From Ananas comosus (Eukaryota; Streptophyta; Magnoliopsida; Poales; Bromeliaceae): a stretch of DNA of 64,000 bases. This document shows, one piece after another, positions 48,649 to 58,179 of the stretch. The stretch is taken from positions 6,718,023 to 6,782,022 of the forward strand of contig NC_033625.1 of assembly GCF_001540865.1 (NCBI RefSeq). The letters are read 5' to 3'. The stretch's first letter is position 1, and the number at the start of each line of letters is the position of its first letter. A program made the position numbers and the translations under genes. Under the pieces are notes generated by a model that saw only the letters and a list, made by a program, of their open reading frames with translations, made no database searches and had not been told where the DNA came from.

Positions 48649-49715
48649 TCAGCTAGTTTTTGAACCCTCAGTGGCGGCGGCCAAGGGGTGATCCACAACT
48701 TGAGATCTCTTCTCCTCTTCTTTGCTCTCTTTTGCAACTTCATTCTTTGGTGCATCCTCCTTGTCCTCGAGCTTTTCCGGCACTACCGCTGATGACTCGG
48801 GCTTCAACTCTTCACCAGTTGTGGCGGCTGGGGAGTTGGGCTCCTCCGGTTTCGGCTCAGAGTGGTCGACGAGTTGGGACTCATCAGCTTTTGCAGCCTC
48901 GGCCTATCAAGTATGCATTTTGCTTCATGCTCTCTCAAGAGGGAAATAATATATAGTGTGAAAGTGTGAAGAAAAAGGAGACCCTTGTATTATAACTGAC
49001 TTGATAATTCTCGAGCAGGATTTTCAAAATGTTTAGGTTGATTTATTTGGGGTCTATTTAGGCCAGGGTAGATCTTCTGCAGAATTGATATTTTGAGTTG
49101 AGGTGATATTTTGAGGTGAGGTGTTTGAAACTCTAGCCTGAGCCTCTCTTTGCTAGGTGCTGACTATTTCTTTCCAAAGTAGACAAGCTTTTTCAAAATC
49201 GGGGCACATAGCTATTTTTTGTTTGAAAAATACTACTTTTTGAGACCATTTGGCACTTCGGATCGGACTAGATTGGATAAAATGAGGGACCGCTGTTGGG
49301 AAAGGAGGGTTAGTGATTTGACAGCATCGGCCCGATAGGCGATAGGTTGTGATTGAACAGAGAGTTGAATTTGAAACATCCTGTTGTATTCCATTGAAGA
49401 CGCATCCTGTTGTACTCCCAGCAACTCCTGATGCCTATGAGTCGCTAATCCCTTTTTTCTGACCCAAGATTTATCTTATCTTATCTTATAGTGTCTAATC
49501 TAATCTTAAAGAGCCAAACGGGACCTTAGTGTACTGAATCATTTTTCTAGGGTAGTGATAAAAGGGTAACAGATGTATGAGATTGTTACCTCGGTTTGAG
49601 CATCACCGCCTTCGACAGTCTTTACCTCAATCTCAGGGACAGCCGAGTCCACGGCCGACGGGGTCTCGGGGTGGGGGCCAGCTGCCTCCGCCGGTCGGCT
49701 TGTGCACCCACCCAT
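48649..49715 (-). CDS. Small acidic protein with N-myristoylation/palmitoylation signal
   Basis: CDS complement(join(48649..48903, 49590..49715)), one 686-base GT-AG intron in phase 0, 126 residues. The N-terminus MGGCTSRP carries Gly2 and Ser6 (N-myristoyltransferase consensus) with Cys4 for palmitoylation, so the protein is probably anchored to the plasma membrane. The rest has no hydrophobic segment, is rich in Glu, Lys, Pro, Ala and Ser, and is predicted disordered from composition (EELKPESSAVVPEKLEDKED; AKESKEEEKRSQ). A TATA-like TCTATATATT lies just upstream on the minus strand. No known catalytic or binding domain; small MGGC-starting acidic proteins occur in many plants without assigned function. 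No single-frame ORF covers it, so it is easily missed. Confidence 0.75.
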
Positions 49716-49781
49716 CGAGACTCAGTGCCGGTGTCTTTTGTTTGCGGGAGGGATGGCAATGGTGGGCTCCTCTTGTGGAGA

Positions 49782-49790
49782 ATATATAGA
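49782..49790 (-). promoter_or_regulatory. Probable TATA box of the MGGC acidic-protein gene
   Basis: CTATATATT on the minus strand, about 70 bases before the start codon at 49715. Confidence 0.45.
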
Positions 49791-52546
49791 GGTTCCAAAT
49801 GGAGGAATGAAGGGTGGAGAGAAAGAGGAGAGGAGGGGAGTGGTTTGTGTGTTGCGTGCCTAATTTTGGAGGGAGGGGAAGGATCGTTTCTCTTTTGACC
49901 ATTTCAATTTCAAATGGGGCTGACCATAGATAATTTTTGTTTTTGCCTTTCTCTTTTTTCTTTTTTTTTTTCTTTTTCTTTTTCTTTTTTTTTTTTTACT
50001 TACTTTGGCAGGGGAATGCACCTTGAATTTTCCGATTCGTTTTTTGCAATGTGATCTGCGGCCATCCGAAAATATTTATTCGCCCGTTTCGCGTCAAATG
50101 AAGCAGAGTTTGAACACAGCAAGAAATCAGATCAAGAGGTCTCATTTGGAATGGACGCTGAAATAATATATTCGCTAAAATATTATTCAAAATGAAAATT
50201 TCTAATAAATTAACATTTTCATCCTTTTAGTTTATTTTTTCAAAATAAAATAAAATTATTTTGTAAATAATACTATTGTATCATATTGTAAATGTCAAAA
50301 TTTTTCAAGAAGCCAAAAAATAAAAAGAATCTACCTTCCAATTATATAAAAGTATCTTCACACTGAATTAATTATGATCAGATAACTTATTTTTTCACAA
50401 GCCCATTTCGGCGAGGAAACAAATTTGCAATTTATCGAACGTTGAATGACCATTCATTCATACTTTCCTTTTTTGTCAGTAGAATGATTGGAAATTTTGT
50501 TAACTATTGACTCAAAATGAATAATCATAATCATTTTTTATGTTTGTGAAAAATGAAAGGATTGCTAGCCCAAACCTCTATAGGGCCATCGTAATGAACT
50601 AACAAAAATGCAATGTGATCCAAGTTAAAGGCCATTTCTGTACACTCTTGTATCAATCAACCAAACATGCACGCGTTAAGTAACTCATCATACACAAGTT
50701 CCAAATCTCAAATCAAACAAATATAAGATAATACAATGATCAAGATAGTACAGGAACTTTCCATACACTTTACCCAAGAGTTTTCATGGATACCATGGCT
50801 TTAACCAGCCAAAATTCCCTGTCCAATTTCGAATTCGGAAATATCAAAAGGTAGAAAACCAGTAAAAATACAATGATCATTGATGATGCGCTTCTTCAAC
50901 TAAAAATCTCCTCTAGTACGTACTCAAGTTCATTGATCGGACAACCGGGAATAACCAAATAATCTTATATCCTGCTGCTGACACATAGCCAGTAATGTTT
51001 GCAGACCATTGTACCAGTGTAAAGGGGCACTAGATTACCAGCATAGCGATAAGCTTAACTCATTGATAGCAATGTGCCGATGCATGATCTGTTCTGTGCA
51101 GCTGCGCAATAATATTCCCCCACCTACGTGGCACATTCAATAGAAGGAAATAAAAAAACAAAAGAAAAAAAAAAATGAGAAGCTATTGGTAGGCAATATG
51201 AAAAGCTTTCCATGCAACTAACATATGCAATGTAATAGAATCCGAGAAGCTGTGCGTATTTTCAGGGCCTACTCCAAGAAGCTCATGCTAATAACCCATA
51301 CTCCAAGCATTCACCAGTGAACTTTTTAAAATTTGTTTATCCATACTAGATGTAAAAATGCCATTGTAAACAAAACCTATCAGGTGTAGGGCTTACTTGT
51401 AACCTACAAACCTTTTCTAATGTTTGCTTTCTTTGATCATCATGGTATCAGAGCACTAATATAACCAAAATGCAAGAGATTACGAAAAAGAAGAGTCAAA
51501 TTAAAAGGGAGGATAGCCCCATCAGAACCAACAAAAACACAAAAGCCGATCAGGCCTCCTGCACTTAACAATAGCCACCAACATTTCCCCAGGTAAAGTT
51601 CTCCAATATATTCAAAAGGATAAAACCAATAATTTACAGAGAATAATTATTAAAGGGGGCAAAGTACAATCCACTTGGATTAAGGAGCTAGGAAAATAAT
51701 CCAGAGCCATCACATTAGCATGCAAATGCAGATTTGTTCGCAATGCTTAAGTCTAGTGTTAAGGATCACTTTGCACACACTAGCCAACAAATTCAAGCAT
51801 GCAGAGAAAGGTAGGGCCCGATTGGGCATGCGCTGCATGGCCGAAAGTAGCAATGGATGCGCAACCCACAGATTGGCCCCCGTTTGGTGCGACTAAAGTT
51901 TTCCATTTTGACAAAGGTGGCAGATCAGTCACAACACAAATTAACTGCATAAACCTGCTTTTTCCTAATTACTGATACAACTACACATTCCAGAAGGACA
52001 CACTACAATTTGCTGCTCACAAACTAGTCTAAAGTCATAAAGTAATTGCAAAACTAAAATTTTGTAGAGACAATACGATAGATCCTGAATGAAACATACA
52101 AAATTAACCACTAACACTCGACAATCCATCTTATTATTACAGGCATGAGTAAAGTTTTGATAACTAAATTGTTTTACAAGCCAGAACCAACAGATCTTAG
52201 GCTAGCTAGAAAGCAGCTTCGCTTTGCCATTGACCTATTGCGACAACGGCCATTCTCATCCTCAAGCCACAGGCGGAGTTTTATCCATTATTACTAGCAC
52301 TACTACATAAGTTCTGTTAGCAAATTGCATATTGCATACAGTACACTCAAACTTCAATAAACAGCCAAATAAGATCAGCAATTTCAACATATTCCAACTT
52401 GTTCTAAAGTTCAATTAGATGATAACTATTGCAGGAGATCCATATGACCTAAGGCAGAGTAATGTAACAAAATAGGACAAGGAAAAAGATATTACCTGCG
52501 CTCAATTGAATAGTAGCTTCAGTAGATAACAACCATTCTCCAACAA
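49791..52546. other. Intergenic region with a possible Copia-type relic
   Basis: T-rich homopolymer DNA at 49950-50000, then AT-rich unique sequence. TGGTATCAGAGC at 51443-51454 is listed separately. GCGCAG|GTAATA on the minus strand at about 52493-52503 could be a 3'-UTR intron donor of the MOS2 gene. No coding ORF recognised. Confidence 0.45.
51443..51454 (+). other. Retrotransposon-like primer-binding site (initiator tRNA-Met)
   Basis: TGGTATCAGAGC is the classic sequence complementary to the 3' end of plant initiator tRNA-Met, used as PBS by Copia and Gypsy elements. It directly follows ATCA, as an LTR end would. No gag or pol follows, so this is at most a remnant; a chance 12-mer is possible. 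Confidence 0.4.
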
Positions 52547-53746
52547 TCAATAGCCAAGGTAAGCTGGATCGCCGACATACTCGGCAATCTGCTCGAGCCT
52601 CACATTAAACATATCATGACTATCCGCATCCCTGACTACTCCGGTCTCATCCTCTAAATTCCTCTCCACGAGGCTCCCATAAACACCTTTATGTTTTCCA
52701 TAGAGCACCAGAACTGACCCTCCCCTCTTCGGAATTGCGGTCTCGAGCATATCCTGATCCACTCCTTGCACCAACTCCCTGCTCTCATCCATGGAGATAT
52801 CGCACATCGTGGGCCCCACCACATCCACAATCCTCCCCTTCTTCAGGTACAGCTTCCCTCTCATGAATTCTTTGCTGATAACCCTAACCTTAATGTGGCT
52901 CGTGAGCCATCGGTCCGAGCCCTCCTCCTTCTCCCTCTTATTACTGCTAGTGCTCGATTTGCAGCCCAAGCTTACATCTTTCTTTCTCTTCTTCTGTTCT
53001 CTCCTCTCATCCTTAGAAGCCCTAACTTTATCCGACTCCCTGTCCCTGTCCTTGTCCTTGTTATCGTTCTTGAAGACCCATTCTCCCCTCTTCTTCTTGG
53101 GATCGGCAGTGGATGGATTGTAGCCCAAACCGGTGGTGCCGGCCCGCCGATCGTATTGGACGACGTTGGTGTCGCCCTTGGTGTTGTTCCGCCCAATCCC
53201 CTTCCCCTCCGACCACCCGTACCCGGCGAGGAGCGCGGCGCCGAAGCCCTCCACTGCAACGTCCCGGAACTCGTCGAAGCCCCGATCTTCCGGAAGGGTC
53301 TTCATGTCCTCCTTGTACCTCCTGAGGATCGAGTCCTCCGCGGCCGCCCCCGACTTCTTCGATTGGGAATCCTCCCGGTCATCGGGCGAGGGTTTGGGAT
53401 CGGCGGCGGAGCCGGATCGGAGGGTAAGGCCGTAGGCGATGTGCGAGGCGGGGCCCTCGCCGGAGGTGTCGAGGACGAACTTGGCGGCGGCGGAGGGGTC
53501 GTCGGCGTCGGCGGCGGAGGAGGGGAGGGGGGGCATGTACTTGGCCTTCTTGGGAGGGTGGAGGAGGTAGTCGGCGTTGGGGATTGGGGGGATGACGAGC
53601 CTGGAACGGGCGTCGGCTGCTAGGGTTTGGGAGGGGTCGAAGACGGTGACAAATTCGCGGCCCTCATCGCCATCGGCAGCGGCGGGGGCTCGGGAGGAGT
53701 TGGCGCGGGACGAGGGTTTGGAGGAAAGGGAGAAGGAGAGCTTCAT
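52547..53746 (-). CDS. MOS2: MOS2-type G-patch/KOW RNA-binding protein
   Basis: Intronless, 399 residues, the normal size and structure for plant MOS2 (homologue of human GPKOW). MOS2 is a nuclear RNA-binding protein required for snc1-dependent immunity and for pri-miRNA processing and splicing. The start is MKLSFSLSSKP, typical of the family. Next come an FDPSQTL segment, a conserved ILRRYKEDMKTLPEDRGFDE helix (140-159), a G-patch (about 165-210: FGAALLAGYGWSEGKGIGRN, TTGLGY), a Lys/Arg/Asp-rich nuclear-localisation linker (217-277), a first KOW block (about 281-315: KVRVISKEFMRGKLYLKKGR) and a second (about 342-375: VLVLYGKHKGVYGSLVER). The gene is divergent from the SagB-type gene, with 398 bases between start codons. 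Long ORFs on the opposite strand are shadows. Confidence 0.95.
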   Translation of the reverse strand: MKLSFSLSSKPSSRANSSRAPAAADGDEGREFVTVFDPSQTLAADARSRLVIPPIPNADYLLHPPKKAKYMPPLPSSAADADDPSAAAKFVLDTSGEGPASHIAYGLTLRSGSAADPKPSPDDREDSQSKKSGAAAEDSILRRYKEDMKTLPEDRGFDEFRDVAVEGFGAALLAGYGWSEGKGIGRNNTKGDTNVVQYDRRAGTTGLGYNPSTADPKKKRGEWVFKNDNKDKDRDRESDKVRASKDERREQKKRKKDVSLGCKSSTSSNKREKEEGSDRWLTSHIKVRVISKEFMRGKLYLKKGRIVDVVGPTMCDISMDESRELVQGVDQDMLETAIPKRGGSVLVLYGKHKGVYGSLVERNLEDETGVVRDADSHDMFNVRLEQIAEYVGDPAYLGY

Positions 53747-54144
53747 CTCTCTCGCTTATCCCCCCTACTTCGTCTGCAGCTTCGATTTCCAGAGATGGAG
53801 AGACCGAGGGAGGCGGAGAAGAAGTAAACAGTGCGCGTTTTATTACCCGGCGTCGATGCGAAAAGAAATAATACAACGCAAGCCGTTCTGATTCGAACTA
53901 GGTGCGGGCGTGCCGCGTGCGCCACCAAATCGACAAGAGGCCATCCGAACCCGACCCAATGGATACAAATTCCTATGGACTGCCAACTGAGCACGCTGAG
54001 ATGGCCCATCTGGCCAGCCCGTTTACCCTCAAGGTCTGGTCCATTCGGACCCATGGAGGCAGGCCCATCTGACGGCTCGCTCAACGGCGGAACGTTCTGG
54101 CTCCTTCCACGGCATTCCTCGGCCGCCGCCGCTTCCCCACAAAA
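53747..54144. promoter_or_regulatory. Shared divergent promoter of MOS2 and SagB-type gene
   Basis: Only 398 bases separate the two start codons, so the genes probably share a bidirectional promoter. Two GGCCCA (TGGGCC) site II motifs, bound by TCP factors in plant housekeeping promoters, lie at 54003-54008 and 54062-54067. No clear TATA box is visible, which fits a dispersed housekeeping-type start. Confidence 0.55.
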
Positions 54145-57100
54145 ATGAAAATGCTCTTCGCTCCTCGTCGTCGCAGGCGAGACCATGCTCCTCCTCCCCC
54201 TCCACCCTCGCCTCCCCGTTCGGTCCCCAGCGCGGCCCCTCCTACTCGCCACAGCAACCATGCACTCCTCCTCCTCCTCCCCCTCCCCCTCCCCCTCCCC
54301 TTCGGCTCAACCGGCAGCAACTACCCAGAACCCGCCCAAGAGACAGCAAACCGCCATCGACTAACCAACCGCACCAAGCACTCGCTCACCTCCGGTACGC
54401 CCGGTCCCCGGGCCTCGACTGGGCCCACCACCCAACCCCTTCCTCCGCTTCCCCGACCCCGCAGCCTCCGCCTCCGCCTCCCCACAGACGCTCCCCCTCA
54501 TCCCTCCGCGCCCCCACGACTCTCCCCACTACCCGCTCCTCTTCGCCTCCCCCCCCTCCTCTGCCCTCCCCTCCCCTCTCTCTCCTCCTCTCCTTCTCCC
54601 GCTCTGCTCTTCGACTCCCTCTCCCTCTCCGCCTGGAAGACCACGGGCCTCTCCACATGGTCCCTCCGCGTAAACCCTAGCAGCGGCAACCTCCACCCCA
54701 CCGAGGCCCACCTCCTCATCCCCCCTCTCCCCGAGAGCTCCCCCTTCCCCTCCCCGGTCGTCGCCCACTACTCCCCCAAGGATCACTCCCTCGAGCCCCG
54801 CGCCTTCCTCCCCGCCGACCCCCCGCTGCTGGCTTCGCTCCTTCCTCCTCCTTCCTCGTTGATGATCTCGCTCTCCTCCGTCTTCTGGCGCGAAGCCTGG
54901 AAGTACGGCGAGCGCGCGCTCCGCTACTGCAACCACGACGCCGGCCACGCTCTCGCCGCGGTCGCCGTCGCCGCCGCCGCACTCGGCTGGGACGCCCGCC
55001 TCCTCGACGGCCTCTCCCACGCCGACCTCGAGGCGCTTATCGGCGTCCCCCAAACCTACCCTCCCCCGCCGGTGCAATTGCCCGACGGGCCCGTAAGGGG
55101 GAAGCTCCCGTGGATCGAGGCCCAGCACCCGGATTGCGCTCTCCTTATCTTCCCCGCCGGGACGAACCCTGCTGTGGATTACTGCGCCCTACGGTCCGTC
55201 TTAGCTTCAAAATTTTCATCTTTGCGGTGGCTGGGGAAGCCCAATTCGCTTAGCAGGGAACATGTTTGTTGGAATGTCATATATGAGACCGCCGAGGCGA
55301 TCAAGAAGCCGCCTACAGGCGAGCGCTTCTCGATCAACCCGTTTCGCAGGAGCGCGCTGATTTCGCAGAACTTGTATAAGGATTTCACGGTTCGAGAAGT
55401 GGTGCGGAAGCGGAGGAGCGCGGTCGATATGGACCGGGTGCATGTAATGGAGAGGAACACTTTCTACCAGATTCTCTTGCATTGCCTTCCTTCCGGGGAG
55501 TTGGGTCACAGAGAGGAGGGTGAGGAGATAAAAAAGCAGGGGAAGCAGTGCGCATTGCCGTTTAGAGTTTTGACATGGGATGCGGAGGTGCACGCCGCGC
55601 TGTTTGTGCACCGGGTCGCAGGCCTGCCCAAAGGGTTGTACTTCCTGGTGAGGAATGAGGATCACTTTGATGCTTTGAAGTGTGCGATGAGGCCGGAGTT
55701 TGAGTGGGAGAGGCCGGATGGGTGCCCGGATGGGCTCCCCCTGTATCGCCTCGCACGAGGGGATTGCCAAGAACTTGCCAAGCAGCTGTCTTGCCATCAG
55801 GTAGTAGGATTTATTGTTTGTTTTTCTCTTATAGCCATACTTGATGACAATTCGTAAGTGTAAATGCTCTTTTTCACTTTGATTGAATGCTATGGATTCT
55901 ATGCCTTTGCTGTGATGCATTTTGATTTGCCAGTGCCATTGTTGCAATACGAAAATACCGCTATATGTCTCTTAGGGCCTGCTTGACTGGTTAGAACTTC
56001 TGTAGTCCTGGTTTAGAAGCACTAATAGCTTAGCTTTATCATTAAAATTGGCTGCTTACAGCTACAATAGGAGCTAAAGCCTTAAATTGGAGCTCCTGTT
56101 TTTGGAGCCCGAAAGCCCATTTCAGCTTCCGCCTTCGTGCGATAGTCAAAGTTCAAGGTTTTTTTTTTTTTTTTTTTTTTNNNNNNNNNNNNNNNNNNNN
56201 NNNNNGGGGGGGGCGGGCCAAGTGCCTGGATTCTGAAAGCTTTCGATTTCCTGAAGTGGAAAAGATACCACAGAAACCAGGCCCAACGAGTACTTAGTTC
56301 TGTTGATAGTGGTATGCATAAAAAGTTTTTGTGTTCTTTAAGCCTGCCCTTTAATCCCACTGGCTTTAAAAAATAACTAAAAAACATTGCAGGATATTGC
56401 CTCCGATGGGTGCTTTAGCCTAGGCATGGTTGCTCGTTTTGAACCTGTTCTGCGGGAAAAGGGTGCTTGGATGTATCCGCGCTTGTTCTGGGAGACCGGC
56501 GTCCTTGGTCAAGTGCTATACCTTGAAGCTCATGCAGTCGGCATATCTGCTACCGGAATCGGTTGCTACTTTGATGATGCTGGTATATTCTCTTTTCTGC
56601 ATTCTTATATACATAAAAGATCTGCTTTGATGACGCTGGTATGCATCACAGAATTACATCGAGTTCAGGAGATATTTGAGGACCCTAACTACATTATCAT
56701 ATATAAGGAATAAGTTCAATGTGGAATGTAGGCCCATTTAACCCTGCAATTGAGCGACAAAACAAGGCTTTTTTTTATTGATGGTGTCACTACCATAAAA
56801 ATATGCAGTGTTTCACGATGATCGTAAATGTTAGAGAAGTCATACTAATGACTAACAAAACTCAGGAATCCGTCTCCAAACGAACTATAGTGGAGTCCTG
56901 CTTACATTTTGCTAGTGAAGTTCACCTGTTTCCACCTCATGTTATTTTGGCTTAATTTTGAATTGAGATAAGCATGGAGTGCGATACACTGTATTCTTGC
57001 ATTGTGCATACCCTTGAAATATATGTAATTGTGCATATACACCTAGAAAGATACAGTTTGCACCTATTGATAGAAGTAGCTTCTGATATTTGTATCTATA

Positions 57101-58179
57101 CACATCGAATTTACATTTTACGCCTAAAAATTGGAAAGCAGCCATATTTGCTTCTGGGCCTCTACTGTAGAGAGCTTTTCAGGCTGGAAAGTTTGAGTTT
57201 TGGCCGAAAATGTGTTCTCTCTAAACATTTCAGCTGATAGTGTCTTTACAGCACAAAGATCCACATTTGCAACTTGAGAAGCACTCAGGCGGAGGGGCAT
57301 GCATGCAAATATACAGACTACTTCTAAGGATATAGATGTAAATTATAACTATGGAGGGGTATACGGAGGGGTATATACAGACTACTTCTTGCATGGAGTG
57401 CGATACACTGTATTCTTGCATTGTGCATACCCTTGAAATATATGTAATTGTGCATATACACCTAGAAAGATACAGTTTGCACCTATTGATAGAAGTAGCT
57501 TCTGATATTTGTATCTATACACATCGAATTTACATTTTACGCCTAAAAATTGGAAAGCAGCCATATTTGCTTCTGGGCCTCTACTGTAGAGAGCTTTTCA
57601 GGCTGGAAAGTTTGAGTTTTGGCCGAAAATGTGTTCTCTCTAAACATTTCAGCTGATAGTGTCTTTACAGCACAAAGATCCACATTTGCAACTTGAGAAG
57701 CACTCAGGCGGAGGGGCATGCATGCAAATATACAGACTACTTCTAAGGATATAGATGTAAATTATAACTATGGAGGGGTATACGGAGGGGTATATACAGA
57801 CTACTTCTAAGGATATATAACTATGTCAATATACAGACTACTTCTAAGGATATTTAGATGTAAGTTATAACTATGGAGGGGTATACGGACAAATACGGGC
57901 TATTTTCAGGGTCACAAATGACTTTTGAGGGGCATACAGACAAATACATTTACAGAGATGCCTTAGAAAGCGGGGGGGGGGAAACTCTTAACAGTGGTGA
58001 ATTTCCTTCAGGATTTGCCTTGTTTCATCATTTGATTGTTTGCTAATGCAGTTCATGAGGTCCTCGGCATAAAAGATATGGAGTTTCAGAGTCTCTACCA
58101 TTTCACGGTGGGCGGCCCCATGGTCGACAAGCGGATCATGAGCCTTCCTGCATATCCAGGTCCAGGAATTGATGCTTAA
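54145..58179 (+). CDS. SagB-type/nitroreductase-family FMN oxidoreductase-like protein
   Basis: CDS join(54145..55800, 56393..56582, 58052..58179), phases consistent, 657 residues as read. The nitroreductase-like SagB family uses FMN; bacterial members oxidise azolines in peptide maturation, while the substrate of the long plant and bacterial type is unknown. Conserved blocks: RTKHSL; LFDSLSLSAWKTTG; SLRVNPSSGNLHPTEAHL; VAHYSPKDHSLE; VFWREAWKYGERALRYCNHD; GHALAAVAVAAAALGW; FSINPFRRSALISQNLY; DGCFSLGMVARFEP; LYLEAHAVGISATGIGCYFD; LYHFTVGGPMVDKRI. Between RTKHSL and LLFDSL the family sequence is found in other frames (see findings), so about 65 residues of the straight translation are out of frame. 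Intron 1 contains a 25-N gap; intron 2 contains a 419-bp tandem duplication. The start ATG is uncertain: the N-terminus is low-complexity Pro/Leu/Arg. Confidence 0.85.
56181..56205. other. Assembly gap (25 N) in SagB-type intron 1
   Basis: A run of 25 N preceded by a T homopolymer and followed by a G homopolymer, i.e. a homopolymer-induced sequencing gap. Confidence 0.95.
56972..57809 (+). repeat. 419-bp tandem duplication in SagB-type intron 2
   Basis: Copies 56972-57390 and 57391-57809 match across their whole length, differing at the last base as far as I could read. The copies contain TATACAGACTACTTCTAAGG units that continue as shorter repeats to about 57860. The near identity implies a very recent duplication or an assembly duplication. 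Confidence 0.85.

Noticed and set aside
52766..53623. 285-codon plus-strand ORF over MOS2
   Set aside because: Shadow of the MOS2 coding strand; Gly/Leu/Val low-complexity with no domain.
55216..55947. 243-codon minus-strand ORF over the SagB-type exon
   Set aside because: Antisense to conserved coding sequence, no homology recognised.
52547..58179. MOS2 plus SagB-type pair as a biosynthetic or peptide-modifying cluster
   Set aside because: No precursor peptide, cyclodehydratase or transporter partner is nearby; SagB-type proteins in plants occur as lone genes, so a cluster is not supported.
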